From Mobiluncus sp034180645 (lineage in GTDB: Bacteria; Actinomycetota; Actinomycetes; Actinomycetales; Actinomycetaceae): a DNA stretch of 64,000 nucleotides. Each line of letters begins with the position of its first letter. The stretch's first letter is position 1. The position numbers and the translations under genes are program-made. Where the stretch lies: NCBI RefSeq assembly GCF_034180645.1, contig NZ_JAXFNY010000006.1, forward strand, positions 1 through 64,000, in the 5' to 3' direction. Under the pieces are notes generated by a model. That model saw only the letters and a list, made by a program, of their open reading frames with translations. It was not told the DNA's origin and did no database searches. Shown piece by piece: positions 44,201 through 53,397 of this stretch.

Positions 44201-44974
44201 GAATTCTTCAAAAGACAGGGTGTCGGCTTTGTGGACGACCGGTGTGACCAGCAGACGCGAACCATCGTCCTTGGGCAAGTCAATCGCCAGTCCAAAACCA
44301 ACGTGCGCGAAATGGTCAATATGCGGTTTACCGTCCTCCAGGCGGTAGCGCACGTTGACGTCAGGAGTTTCCACCAAGGCTTCCACGATGGCGTAGCCAA
44401 TCAAGTGGGTAAAGGATACTTTGCCGCCGCGAGTCCGCTTCAGGTGGTCATTAATCTGGGTACGATTCTCAATCAAAACTTTCGCCGGAATCTGGCGGTA
44501 AGACGTCGCGGTCGGCACTGATAGCGAAGCATCCATATTTTTCGCAATCGCGGCGGGGACACCCTTCAGCCGTTCGGAACGATCCTCCCCTTTAACGGTG
44601 GCCTTTGCCGCATCATAGTGCTGCTTTGCCACCATTGCAGCGTAGGGCGAAGTCGGAGCGTGAACGACCGAACGTGGCAGTGGCGGGCGGTCAGAGTGTT
44701 GGGCATCAAGTCCGGTGGGTCGGGATTCCTCACCGGATTCGGCGGTTTCACCGCTTTCCGTGAGTTCGGAAGCGGCGCCAGCGGTTGCTCCCGGCAACAA
44801 TCCCAGGCTTTCCATCTGTTGGAAATACGACTGCCATTCGGGGGGAACTGAACTTTTATCCGCGAGGTATTGGGCGTGAAGCTGAGCAATAACTTCTTCG
44901 GAGGCTGAATTATTCGACGACTGTGTCTCGGCCACTATATTTTCCCTTTCAAGGTCATTGGAAATTTTCTCCAT
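41210..44974 (-). CDS. kgd: multifunctional 2-oxoglutarate decarboxylase/dehydrogenase E1-E2
   Basis: Actinobacterial OdhA/Kgd: thiamine-dependent conversion of 2-oxoglutarate in the citric-acid cycle. 1254 residues. N-terminal helix with AQYLADKSSVPPEWQSYF, a Ser/Glu/Pro linker (about 65-105), an E2-type acyltransferase domain without lipoyl domain (about 115-355, catalytic YDHRVIQGA), then the E1 part (about 370-1254) with IGMAHRGRLNML, IHGDAAFIGQG and RRGHNEGDDPSMTQP. The FHA regulator GarA binds the equivalent protein in relatives; no garA is seen here. ATG with AGGAG. Own promoter likely (-10 TATAGT at 45042-45047, minus). Confidence 0.97.
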   Translation of the reverse strand: MEKISNDLERENIVAETQSSNNSASEEVIAQLHAQYLADKSSVPPEWQSYFQQMESLGLLPGATAGAASELTESGETAESGEESRPTGLDAQHSDRPPLPRSVVHAPTSPYAAMVAKQHYDAAKATVKGEDRSERLKGVPAAIAKNMDASLSVPTATSYRQIPAKVLIENRTQINDHLKRTRGGKVSFTHLIGYAIVEALVETPDVNVRYRLEDGKPHIDHFAHVGFGLAIDLPKDDGSRLLVTPVVHKADTLSFEEFVRAYEELVKKARDGKLGMEDYSGCTVTLTNPGTLGTLMSSPRLVQGQGCIIGVGATNYPAEWAGASEEQLAQAGIGKIMHMSSTYDHRVIQGALSGSFLGLIEKKLKGEDGFYERVFDSMKVPYAPFSWARNNDYSGPGELSKDARITRFIHAYRSRGHLIADVDPLDYRVRSHPDLKLGAYGLSIWDLDRYFPVGRLGDKHNVDMKLRDIMTQLRDTYTRTAGIEYMHIQDPEQRTWMQEEIERPYEPPSKEVRHAIMNRLNAAQAFEDFLQTKYVGQKRFSLEGGESLIPLMLRIMDDAAHDGLAGVTIGMAHRGRLNMLVNVAGKTNNQIFAEFEGNMDPGSVQGSGDVKYHLGTESIYESYEGKTTSVYIAANPSHLEAVNPVVEGIVRAQQDKVGIEGDYGYLPVLIHGDAAFIGQGVVYETLNMSQLKAYATGGTVHIIVNNQIGFTTSPTNARSTNYCTDLAKGLQVPIFHVNADDPEMVTRVAGLAYRFQQKFHKDVIIDLICYRRRGHNEGDDPSMTQPVMYHLIDTHPTTRTVYMNNLIGRGDLSDEEAQAAVEDYHQKLEKIFEETKEKGYTPTRQGEQGGNDWDWTLPAAQTDESDDMIAWTSAIPRDVVEAIGDAHVDYPEGFTMHPKIEKLYKKRQQMSREGNIDWGFGELLAFGSILMEGAPIRMSGEDARRATFVQRHAVAHDFKTGEEWTPLEFLSDKQGKFMIYDSSLSEYAPIGFEYGYSVERPEALTIWEAQFGDFSFGGQTMIDEFISSAQQKWHQHSSLVLLLPHGFEGQGPDHSSARIERWLSLAAQDNMWIVQPSTPANHFHMLREQAYRRPRTPLVVFTPKQLLRLKAAVSSVEDFTSGQFQRVIGDQGNLDPNAVTRVLICTGRLYYDLADERAKTGDKTTAIVRLEQYYPLHEDLKPILAQYPNAELVWAQDEPENQGVWSFLKIHQDVFIGDRPIRVVSRPAMAAPSTGLASVHKQQAADLVSRAFAR

Positions 44975-45085
44975 TGTGCTCCTAATTTAGGACTTTTAGC
45001 CTAGGAATTTCACCTTATTTCTCAGACCTTGACAAAGATTTACTATAGTTCGAGTTATCCTTGAGGATTTAAGGACTTTCCCTTT

Positions 45086-46144
45086 TCAGTAGGCTGGCGG
45101 AATCTCGGTCAAGAGGCTTCGGAAGGACGCCAAACGCAGCGCTAGTTCCGGGTGCTCATCCAATAGGCAATCTGGGGAGTCCGCACCGTGAGTGCAACCT
45201 CGCGGACAGTCCCGGGCTATCGCGTAAAGTTCCGGGAATCCGCGCAGCAATCCCGCCGCATCAACATGTGCCAAGCCAAAAGAGCGCACTCCGGGAGTGT
45301 CGATGAGCCACCCTTGTGCAGCCACCGGAAGGGCGACCGCCGAGGTCGAAGTGTGCCGGCCTTTACCGGTTACTTCGTTGACTGTCCCAGTCGCCCGATT
45401 TGCGCCCGGCACCAGCGCGTTCACCAGTGTAGATTTGCCGACCCCCGAGTGGCCTAGCATTACCGTGATTTCACCGGTCAGCTGTTTCTGGAGCGCCACC
45501 AGTCCCCGGGCGACAGTGGGGGCCGGTGCGGTCTGCGAGCATGTCTCGGCTAGTGCTAGCGCCGGAACAGCGGGTTCGTAGAGGTCTCTGTTCAGGGCAA
45601 ACACTGTTATTCCGATAGCTTCGTAGTCTGCGATAAGTTCCTGGGCGGAGTCCAAGTCCGTTTTCGTCACCGCCAGCAGTGGGGTGACTTTCGCGTCCAG
45701 AGCCGCCACTATCGCCCGGTCAATCATGCCGCGTTTCGGTTCTGGGTCACGCGCTGCGACCACGATTAGTATCTGAGTGGCGTTGGCGACGATGAGTTTT
45801 TCGCGCGCTCCGGCCTCGGATTCGTCAAAGCTACGGCGCAGGATGGTTTGGCGATCTTCTAGGGTGACAATGCGCGCCAAAGTGTCGGGAGTGCCGGAAG
45901 TGTCTCCTTCCACGCCCACCCGGTCCCCCACAATGACGCCCTTTCGTCCCAGCGCCCGCGCCTTAACGGCTTGCACCATGCGGTTTGCGCCAAGCGCTAC
46001 CGTAAACCGGCCCCGATCCACGGCGATGACCATACCGGGCTCAGCGTGCGCAAAACTGGGACGTTTCTTAGTGCGGGGGCGGCTACCTTTCCCCGGTCGC
46101 ACGCGGACTCGCGGATCATCCGTACCGATGTCGCGGCGACTCAA
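45086..46144 (-). CDS. rsgA: ribosome small-subunit GTPase RsgA
   Basis: Circularly permuted GTPase that checks late 30S maturation. 352 residues: OB fold (about 40-100), then G4 TKTDLD, G1 MLGHSGVGKSTLVNAL and G3 DTPGVRSFG in permuted order, and a C-terminal zinc knuckle (DCPRGCTHGADSPDC). The TTG at 46144 overlaps the aroA stop and follows GGAG by seven bases; an in-frame GTG nine codons earlier lies inside aroA without a ribosome site. aroA-rsgA linkage is common in actinobacteria. Confidence 0.93.
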   Translation of the reverse strand: MSRRDIGTDDPRVRVRPGKGSRPRTKKRPSFAHAEPGMVIAVDRGRFTVALGANRMVQAVKARALGRKGVIVGDRVGVEGDTSGTPDTLARIVTLEDRQTILRRSFDESEAGAREKLIVANATQILIVVAARDPEPKRGMIDRAIVAALDAKVTPLLAVTKTDLDSAQELIADYEAIGITVFALNRDLYEPAVPALALAETCSQTAPAPTVARGLVALQKQLTGEITVMLGHSGVGKSTLVNALVPGANRATGTVNEVTGKGRHTSTSAVALPVAAQGWLIDTPGVRSFGLAHVDAAGLLRGFPELYAIARDCPRGCTHGADSPDCLLDEHPELALRLASFRSLLTEIPPAY

Positions 46145-47526
46145 GAGGCTGCTCCCAACAGACGTTCCCACATTTTTGTGAAATCTGGCAGGGTTTTGGA
46201 GGTGGCGCCGATATCATCGATTTGTACCGGATAGTACAATCCTAGGAGCGCTGCAAAAGTCGCCAGCCGATGATCCCCGTAACTGTGCAACAGCAGCGGG
46301 GGAGATTCCGGGTCTTGGTCCACAAGCCCGGAGGGGCTGACACCGGTAATCACGAGGTCGTCCTCCGGGGTGATTTCGCAGGGAATCCCGACGGTCGTAA
46401 GTTCGGTGCGCAGCGCTTCGAGACGATCCGTCTCGTGACCCCGCAGGTGGTGCAAACCGCGCAATCGGGAAGTTCCGGGGGCGAAAGCAGCCAAAGCCGC
46501 CACGGTGGGAACCAGCTCACCCACCGCGGTAAAATCGGCGTCTATCGGCCACAGCGGACCCAGACTGGAAACCGTCAATACCCCGTAGTTCCACTCCACA
46601 TGCAGACCCATTTTTGGCAAAATCTCCAGCCAAGCCGCCCCTGCCTGCGTGGTGTTCGCGGGCCAAGTGGGGATAGAAATCCGCCCCCCGGCAATACCTG
46701 CCAGAGCCAAGAACGGTCCCGCGTTCGAGAGATCCGGTTCGATGAGAACGTCCTGGCCCAAAACCGGCTCTGGGGCCACATGCCAGAAAGGCTTGCCCTC
46801 CTCGGAGCTCCCCGGCGTAACGGTAACTCCGTGTTGAGACAGGCATTCTAAAGTCATCTCGATGTGTGGCAGCGAAGGTAGCGCCGCAGTTTTGGAACGA
46901 ACGGTACAACCATCGGGCAGTAGCGGCGCAGCCAGCAACAGAGCTGATACAAACTGCGAGGAAGCCGTAGCATCTATGGTGACTTCCGTGGCGGGGCGCC
47001 CCGCGGGAGGATAAATCGTACAGGGAAATACGCTCCCATCCGAGGATTCGTGCTCGATATGGGCTCCCCACTGGGTCAGAGCATCCAACAAAGGCCGCAT
47101 CGGGCGAGTATTTGCTTGTGTATCGGCGACCAACCGCACGGCGCGCCCCAATGCCACCGCCACGGCGGGAATGAAACGCATGACAGTTCCAGCCAAACCG
47201 CAATCCACCGTAACGGGAACATTATCCCGCAAAACACCCTGAGAAACTGCGGAAGTTGACTGCGACCACAGTTGGGTCAGAGGGGTAATCTGTACCGGTT
47301 GGTCCAAAACGGGAGGCCACGGCTCGATAACCGCCCCCAATGAGCGCAGCGCTTGCACCATGAGGTCCGTGTCGCGGGCATACAGAACCCCCGTGAGAGA
47401 AGCCTCAGTATCGCTGATGGCACCGAGCAACAATTCTCTGGCGCTCAAAGACTTTGAACCCGGCAGGGTCACCGCACCGAAAACAGGACCTTTCGCGCGG
47501 GGAGCCCGCCAAACTGTTGCTTGCAT
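46141..47526 (-). CDS. aroA: 3-phosphoshikimate 1-carboxyvinyltransferase (EPSP synthase)
   Basis: Sixth step of the shikimate pathway. 461 residues, somewhat longer than usual (about 430). LPGSKSLSARELLL replaces the usual SNRALLL wording; CGLAGTVMRF, RPMRPLLDAL, GHETDRLEALRTEL and SYGDHRLATFAALLGL are all present. The glyphosate-related GTAMRP-type loop reads AGTVMRF, close to actinobacterial relatives. ATG start. Overlaps rsgA; divergent from hisN. Confidence 0.94.
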   Translation of the reverse strand: MQATVWRAPRAKGPVFGAVTLPGSKSLSARELLLGAISDTEASLTGVLYARDTDLMVQALRSLGAVIEPWPPVLDQPVQITPLTQLWSQSTSAVSQGVLRDNVPVTVDCGLAGTVMRFIPAVAVALGRAVRLVADTQANTRPMRPLLDALTQWGAHIEHESSDGSVFPCTIYPPAGRPATEVTIDATASSQFVSALLLAAPLLPDGCTVRSKTAALPSLPHIEMTLECLSQHGVTVTPGSSEEGKPFWHVAPEPVLGQDVLIEPDLSNAGPFLALAGIAGGRISIPTWPANTTQAGAAWLEILPKMGLHVEWNYGVLTVSSLGPLWPIDADFTAVGELVPTVAALAAFAPGTSRLRGLHHLRGHETDRLEALRTELTTVGIPCEITPEDDLVITGVSPSGLVDQDPESPPLLLHSYGDHRLATFAALLGLYYPVQIDDIGATSKTLPDFTKMWERLLGAAS

Positions 47527-47594
47527 AGGTTCAGCTTAATGGAAAAATCGCGCCGTTGACCGTTTTACAGCCCTTCAAGGGATAGGTTTAGAAC

Positions 47595-48389
47595 ATGAGC
47601 AGTCGCTGGGAAGAAGATTTACAGTTAGCCCTAATCATGGCAGACCAGGTAGACGCCCTGACCACCAAGCGTTTCTTGGCTCCCGATTTGGAAGTCAGCG
47701 ATAAACCGGATTTGACGCCGGTAACCGACGCGGATAAAGCCGCCGAAAAACTCATCCGGCGACACCTGTCACATTCGCGAACTCGAGATGCCATCGTGGG
47801 TGAGGAAGAAGGCAGTACCGGTTTAGCAGCCCGAAAATGGGTCGTCGACCCGATTGACGGCACCGCGAATTTTCTCCGCGGGGTCCCGGTGTGGGCTACT
47901 CTCATTGGGCTAATGGAGGACGGCAAGATGGTGATGGGGGTGGTCAGCGCACCCGCCCTAGGATTTAGGTGGTGGGCTGCCGCGGGCAGTGGGGCGTGGA
48001 CCGGCCGGTCGCGTTCCTCGGCACGCCAGCTGCAAGTTTCACGTATCTCTAACCTGAATCAGGCTTCCTTTTCCTACGCGCTTATCGGCGAATGGGCCGA
48101 GGCTCATCGTTTGCGGGGCTTCATGAATCTCTCTCAGCAGGTATGGAGGACTCGTGCCTACGGCGATTTTTGGTCCTATATGCTGCTGGCAGAAGGCGCG
48201 GTGGACGTTGCGGCGGAACCGGACTTGAATCTGTGGGACATGGGGGCGCTCTACCCCATCGTGACCGAAGCTGGCGGTAAGTTCACGTCCCTCACCGGTG
48301 AGGATGGCGTGAACGGGCCGGGGGCAGTAGTTACTAACGGACGTCTGCATTCCCAAGTTTTGCAGTATATCGGCTCGGAAACAGACTAA
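47595..48389 (+). CDS. hisN: histidinol-phosphatase, inositol-monophosphatase family
   Basis: 264 residues with the metal-dependent phosphatase signatures VGEEEG (near 70), WVVDPIDGTANFLRGVP (near 80-96) and LWDMGALYPIVTEAGG (near 214-229). In actinobacteria the copy next to aroA/rsgA is HisN, which makes histidinol; inositol or fructose-bisphosphatase activity cannot be excluded from sequence. ATG at 47595; TAGGTT ends six bases upstream, so it may be leaderless. Confidence 0.85.
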   Translation: MSSRWEEDLQLALIMADQVDALTTKRFLAPDLEVSDKPDLTPVTDADKAAEKLIRRHLSHSRTRDAIVGEEEGSTGLAARKWVVDPIDGTANFLRGVPVWATLIGLMEDGKMVMGVVSAPALGFRWWAAAGSGAWTGRSRSSARQLQVSRISNLNQASFSYALIGEWAEAHRLRGFMNLSQQVWRTRAYGDFWSYMLLAEGAVDVAAEPDLNLWDMGALYPIVTEAGGKFTSLTGEDGVNGPGAVVTNGRLHSQVLQYIGSETD

Positions 48390-48437
48390 TTTGTGAGGTT
48401 TGCAAAACTCTTAAATTTTCGCCCCCGGGGTTGCTCT

Positions 48438-48443
48438 TATGCT
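48438..48443 (+). promoter_or_regulatory. -10 element of leaderless sbcD transcript
   Basis: TATGCT ends six bases before the sbcD ATG, and no Shine-Dalgarno is present. The -35 region is poor. Confidence 0.4.
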
Positions 48444-48449
48444 TGAGTC

Positions 48450-49700
48450 ATGAAGTTTTTACACACCTCTGATTGGCATCTCGGCCGGGACTTTATGAAC
48501 TATGACCTAGCCCCCTACCAGGATTACTTCCTGGAGCAAATCCTGACGCAAATTGAAGCGCACCGTCCTGATGCTTTGCTGATTACGGGCGACGTATTGG
48601 ACAAACCAAATCCGAGTGATGCGGATTTGGACAAATTGTCCGGTTTTTTGAATGAGGCACGACAAATAACTCGAATCATCCTCATTGCCGGTAATCACGA
48701 TGGGGCCTCCAGGCTTGGTTTTGCCAAGGGCTTCACTCTGCCGGAAGTCAATATCGTGACGAAAGCTGCCCAGGTTGGCACCGCTATCGAGATTCCGGGA
48801 CCCGACGGTGAACTCGGCGCGCTGGTCTACCCCATACCTTACCTGTCTCCCTACCAGGATCGCGCGGAGCTATCCACGTGGGTTGACAATGACGGGGTTT
48901 GTCATCTCGATGACACTTTGAAGCAGCCCGCCAGCAAAGACGACCCGGCGCCGTTGCTCCCGGGAAAACCGGAAGTACTGTTTGGCGCGGCACTGCGCCG
49001 CATCGGGAGGGATCTGGACCGGAGGAACACGGACGTGCCGGTCCTCGCGATGGCTCATGACTATCTAACACAGGTAGATCCGAATAAAGAAGTGGAACCG
49101 CTGGGAAATCTCTCTCCGATCCCGGTTTCTATGTTGGATTATTTCGCCGGAGGCCCGGAAGGATACAACGGCATTGATTATCTAGCTCTGGGACACATTC
49201 ACGGGGCGTATCAGATACGGGGCACTAAAGCCACGGCCTGGTACGCGGGGTCTCCTCTGCCTTATCGGGTTAGTGAGAGCAACGAGAAATGCACCCTTTT
49301 GGTCGAGGTTCACCCCGATCACCAGGTGGAGGTCGAGAAGCTACCCTTGATAGTGCCTTATAAAGTCACACGACTACAGGGCAGTATTGAGGACCTCACG
49401 AACCCGGACGACTCCCGCTACCAGTCCTGGCATCAGGCCTTTTGCAGCATCAACCTGACTGAAACGACCTTGCCGCCAAACGCTTATAACCGACTGAAAG
49501 CGGTTTTCCCGCGAATGTTGAAGCTCACTCATTCCCAGGGCACTCTGAACGGGACGCTGCAATCTGGCGCAGAGTTTCGGGAACTATCTGAGCTAGAGAT
49601 TGCCACCGAATTCTTACGTACCTGTGGCATTGACGAGGAGGAAGACCTCGCTTTGCTAACCGAAATATATGAAGACGCCGTTGGGGGGACAGAGAAATGA
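48450..49700 (+). CDS. sbcD: nuclease SbcD (Mre11-like)
   Basis: Nuclease subunit of the SbcCD complex that cuts hairpins and blocked DNA ends. 416 residues. Metallophosphoesterase motifs in order: SDWHLGRDF (near 7), GDVLDKPNP (near 48), AGNHDGASR (near 82), MAHDYL (near 200) and LGHIHGAYQ (near 250). The C-terminal capping part is present. Overlaps sbcC by four bases (ATGA). Confidence 0.95.
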   Translation: MKFLHTSDWHLGRDFMNYDLAPYQDYFLEQILTQIEAHRPDALLITGDVLDKPNPSDADLDKLSGFLNEARQITRIILIAGNHDGASRLGFAKGFTLPEVNIVTKAAQVGTAIEIPGPDGELGALVYPIPYLSPYQDRAELSTWVDNDGVCHLDDTLKQPASKDDPAPLLPGKPEVLFGAALRRIGRDLDRRNTDVPVLAMAHDYLTQVDPNKEVEPLGNLSPIPVSMLDYFAGGPEGYNGIDYLALGHIHGAYQIRGTKATAWYAGSPLPYRVSESNEKCTLLVEVHPDHQVEVEKLPLIVPYKVTRLQGSIEDLTNPDDSRYQSWHQAFCSINLTETTLPPNAYNRLKAVFPRMLKLTHSQGTLNGTLQSGAEFRELSELEIATEFLRTCGIDEEEDLALLTEIYEDAVGGTEK

Positions 49701-52700
49701 AATTCCATAAACTTACTCTTGAAGGAGTGGGGAGTTTTTACGAGCGCACCACCTTGGATCTGGACGAACTGGCCGAGTCGGGACTGTTCTTAATTACGGG
49801 CAATACCGGATCGGGAAAGTCCACTATCCTGGACGGAATTGTCTACGCTCTGTATGGAGACGTAGCTGGTGAGAGAGATTCCGCAACAGATCGTATTCTC
49901 TCCTACTACTGGGACAAGGACTATCCTCCTGAGGTCGTGCTGGTGTTCTCTGCCCACGACAAGTTCTATGAGCTACGTCGCACGGTGACCTTTACGAAGC
50001 CAGGGCGTAAGACTGTCACTCAATCCATAGCCCAGCTTAAGGTGTCCACTACCCCGGATTTTGACAACGTTACCGAACCCATTGCGATAGGTAGAGACGT
50101 CACGAAAGAGGTAGTGAGAATCCTCGGCCTGGAGAAATCACATTTTCTGCAGACGGTGATACTTCCCCAAGGTCAGATTCAGCAGTTCCTGACCGCAGGG
50201 GCCGCCGAACGGCATGAGGTTTTATCCAATCTTTTCGGGGCGGAAAGCTTTATTGCCATGGAAAAAGCCGCTAAGGAACGTGCCTCTCAAGGCAAGGAAA
50301 CCACCAAAGAGTACACCAGACGTCTAGGTGAGCTTCTCACAACTGTGTATGCGGATCTTTCCAACATTGAGATTACTGGTGAAAATGAAACCGCTTGGAA
50401 AGAAACTTTGGAGGAATTTGCAGCGGCAAAAGACGGGGCGGCGCAATCGATTTCCGCCTTGGAGCAAGCCGGAGAGCCCCTCTTTGCTAGCGCCGCCAAA
50501 ATTTTGCGCGAAGAAGCCGCTAAGGTTAGGGACGCCGCCGAGCAAGCTCAGAAAAAATACCAAGCGGCTCAGACAAAACTCACTACAGCGGAAACCGAGC
50601 AGAGCGTCATCTCAGAGGCACGACGGATGACTGAAAGACTTGCCGAACTTTCCGAAAAGACAACCGAAATTGAACAACTGGACCAACGCAACCAGAAAGC
50701 CGTGCATGCCAACGCCGTCATGGACAGCGAGAAAGCAGAGCAGAAACCTTACCGGTCAGCCGAGCACCAGCGTGCCAGTATTCTTGGTTCTTTGACACAG
50801 CTGGTCGATAACGATACGGATTTAGCCGAATTTAGGGACCAAGTATCAAATCTGTCGGACACAAAATTGCAAACCTGGTTAGAAAGGGAGGAACCCAGTA
50901 CCAATTTGTCTGACCTGCGTGATGAGATGAGCGAAAAGATTAATGACAACCAAAAGAGGCTGGAGGCCATCAAAGCCAATCTCTCCCTTCAGAGTCAAAA
51001 AACTACCGCTGCCAACAGTAAGGAAGAACAGCTGAAGTCTCTGCGCAGTCAGATTCGCCAGCTCAGCGACACTGCTAAAAAAACCACAGAAACGCTGGAC
51101 AAACAGCGCCAGATACTGCGAGAACAGAAGCAGCTTGCGGACGGGTTACCCAGCCGGCAGACAGAGCTGAAAAATGCTCAGGAGCACCACGATTGGGCAA
51201 AATCGGCTGAAAAGTTAGCCAAGGATTTGAAAGCTGCCACGAAAAATGCTGCCCGGCTGCAAGAAAGCTACGACCGGGCACAGGAAAACGCCGAGTCCGT
51301 TTTGCGAAAATGGTCTGATACCGCGGCGTCTCGCTTATCGGCACAGTTGCAGGACGGAGAGTCCTGTCCGGTCTGCGGTTCTCTGGATCATCCGCATCCC
51401 GCAGCCGAAACGGCTGACAAAACAACCTTTCAGGACTATGAAGCAGCTGCGAGCGAAGCCAAAAAAACTCACGACAAGCTCTCTGAGGCAAACAATAAGG
51501 AAACTGAGATTAGCGCCAGATTGCAAACAGTTACGGATCAGCTCCAGGACCGGAATATACAGTCTTTGGCTGCGGCCCTCTCTGTGGCTGAGAAGGCCGT
51601 CAGTGAATCCGCCGTAGCTAGCAAGCAAGTACCCAAGTTGGAAAAGAAAATTTCCGAACTGGAAGAATCAGACAAACAAAACCAAACCGAGCGTGAAAAA
51701 CTCATCAAACAGGAAGCAGGATTAAGCTCGGAGGTTGAAAACCTCCACGAGGATATTCAGGCACTTGCTGACAAAATTCGAGCGGAGTTGGCTGATTTTG
51801 ATTCCAATTCTGACCCGCAAGACTTGTTAGATACGAACCAGCACAGTCTGGACGCGGTCAAACAGCTCGCCAAGTTTTATGATTCCTGGCTGCCAATCCG
51901 CCAAGAGTGGATTAGCGCTCATGAAACGTTGCGCAAGTCATTGACAGACCACGGTTTCGAGTCAGTAGCCGAAGCCCAGACCTATGCCAAACCTCGCCAG
52001 CTTCTGGAAACTGACCAAGAAACAGTTTCTTCTCACCGCAACGAAGTAGCTGAACTGCGCGCGAAACTGGATACCGACGTGTACCGAGACAAAGCTGCAG
52101 TCAAGCCCCCCGAACTGGAGAGCCTTCGAGCAGCTACCGAAGCCAGCAAGCAGGAATATCGCTCTCTCACCCAACAGTCGGCGTCTTTGGATAGTTCCCA
52201 CCAGAATTTGTGCACCCACAAGGAAAGGTACGAACAGACCAAACAGGAATGGGACAAAGAAGCGCCAAAGATTGCCGGCTATGAACGTTTATCTCAAGTA
52301 CTCAATGGGGAAAACACGATGAAAACTACTTTGAGCGCTTACTACTTGAGCAAGCGTCTGGGACAGGTGACTTTTGTAGCTAACCAGCTGATTTCTGATG
52401 TTTCCGGGGGATACTACGAAATCAGGCATAACGAAAACTATGAGTCGGACCGCAATCAGAAATATCACGGACTGGGCATCGAAATGTACAACGGCGCTCA
52501 GGACAAGGTGGTACCGCCAAAGTCGCTGTCCGGGGGCGAAAAATTTTACTGTTCACTCGCTATTGCCTTGGCGCTTTCCGAAGTCGTGCAACGGGAAAGG
52601 GGCGGCATCACTCTGGAAAACATTTTCATCGATGAAGGTTTCGGCACCTTGGACAATGACACCAGAGAGGCGGTCATGTACACGCTGCATAGTCTGCAGA

Positions 52701-52873
52701 AGGAGGGAGGACGTTGCGTAGGAATCATCTCACATGTCAGTGAACTACAAGAGGAAATTCCCCTCCAGGTTCAGGTGCGAAACTACCACAGCGGCAACAC
52801 CACGGAACTGAAACCAGGCGGAAAACGCAAGATTGGCTCCTACCTACAAATCAACGGTTTAGATACGGTCTAG
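49697..52873 (+). CDS. sbcC: ATPase SbcC (Rad50-like)
   Basis: SMC-type ATPase that tethers DNA for SbcD. 1058 residues. Walker A GNTGSGKSTILDGI (near 34-47); Q-loop LPQGQIQQF; two long coiled coils (about 190-540 and 590-880) flanking a zinc hook CPVCG (near 557-561); signature LSGGEKFYCSLAIALALS (near 940); Walker B IFIDEGFGTLD. It ends in a CTAG that is also the stop of the opposing gene. Confidence 0.95.
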   Translation: MKFHKLTLEGVGSFYERTTLDLDELAESGLFLITGNTGSGKSTILDGIVYALYGDVAGERDSATDRILSYYWDKDYPPEVVLVFSAHDKFYELRRTVTFTKPGRKTVTQSIAQLKVSTTPDFDNVTEPIAIGRDVTKEVVRILGLEKSHFLQTVILPQGQIQQFLTAGAAERHEVLSNLFGAESFIAMEKAAKERASQGKETTKEYTRRLGELLTTVYADLSNIEITGENETAWKETLEEFAAAKDGAAQSISALEQAGEPLFASAAKILREEAAKVRDAAEQAQKKYQAAQTKLTTAETEQSVISEARRMTERLAELSEKTTEIEQLDQRNQKAVHANAVMDSEKAEQKPYRSAEHQRASILGSLTQLVDNDTDLAEFRDQVSNLSDTKLQTWLEREEPSTNLSDLRDEMSEKINDNQKRLEAIKANLSLQSQKTTAANSKEEQLKSLRSQIRQLSDTAKKTTETLDKQRQILREQKQLADGLPSRQTELKNAQEHHDWAKSAEKLAKDLKAATKNAARLQESYDRAQENAESVLRKWSDTAASRLSAQLQDGESCPVCGSLDHPHPAAETADKTTFQDYEAAASEAKKTHDKLSEANNKETEISARLQTVTDQLQDRNIQSLAAALSVAEKAVSESAVASKQVPKLEKKISELEESDKQNQTEREKLIKQEAGLSSEVENLHEDIQALADKIRAELADFDSNSDPQDLLDTNQHSLDAVKQLAKFYDSWLPIRQEWISAHETLRKSLTDHGFESVAEAQTYAKPRQLLETDQETVSSHRNEVAELRAKLDTDVYRDKAAVKPPELESLRAATEASKQEYRSLTQQSASLDSSHQNLCTHKERYEQTKQEWDKEAPKIAGYERLSQVLNGENTMKTTLSAYYLSKRLGQVTFVANQLISDVSGGYYEIRHNENYESDRNQKYHGLGIEMYNGAQDKVVPPKSLSGGEKFYCSLAIALALSEVVQRERGGITLENIFIDEGFGTLDNDTREAVMYTLHSLQKEGGRCVGIISHVSELQEEIPLQVQVRNYHSGNTTELKPGGKRKIGSYLQINGLDTV

Positions 52874-53397
52874 CTCAAGCCCAGGAATTCTCGCAGGACC
52901 CCGAGCTCGGAGCCGTCGAACCACAACAGTTCCGGCAACTCTAAGTCCTGGGGGGATTCCCCCGCCCCTGCCGCGCGGGCGGCCTGCCCCGATGCTAGTT
53001 TTGCCACTTCTGCGCCAGCCGCCGGTTCGTCTACATGGTAGGAAACCACTTCAGAATACTGAATCGGTCTGGTCAGGATGTATCCTCCGGCCAATTCCGG
53101 GTGGCAGGGTCGCAGGTCCGTGTCCGCGACTTCCGCCACCGCCACCACCCGGAGAGGCTGGGAGCTTTCGGTTTGCGCGTCTAAAGATTTCAAAGCGGCG
53201 ACGTGTAAAGCCTCGTCTTCCGCCACCTCTCGGTCCTCCCCGTGCAGCTCGCTGGGAGCAGGAAAACCAGCAGCGGCGCACCAGGCCCCGTCCACGACCG
53301 TGACCGGCGCACCCTCCCAGGTCTTGTCCTGTAGGGATTGGGGACACAGCGCGATGTAGGCACGAATCGTTTTCGTCCGTTGGGGGGCTTTACTCAT
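52870..53397 (-). CDS. DUF6912-like protein
   Basis: 175 residues, mostly cytoplasmic looking. It begins TIRAYIALCPQSLQ, has an acidic EVAEDEALHVAALKSLDAQ middle, a beta-strand LRVVAVAEVAD and ends LLWFDGSELGVLREFLGL. I recognise this as the actinobacterial DUF6912 family, function unknown. The ATG at 53397 overlaps the upstream stop by eight bases and follows AAGGAA by seven; an in-frame start at 53421 is deeper inside that gene. Its stop shares a CTAG with sbcC. Confidence 0.75.
   Translation of the reverse strand: MSKAPQRTKTIRAYIALCPQSLQDKTWEGAPVTVVDGAWCAAAGFPAPSELHGEDREVAEDEALHVAALKSLDAQTESSQPLRVVAVAEVADTDLRPCHPELAGGYILTRPIQYSEVVSYHVDEPAAGAEVAKLASGQAARAAGAGESPQDLELPELLWFDGSELGVLREFLGLS

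Noticed and set aside
42440..44521. Three plus-strand ORFs (297, 178 and 193 codons) opposite kgd
   Set aside because: Shadow frames of a certain 1254-residue gene; no start signals.
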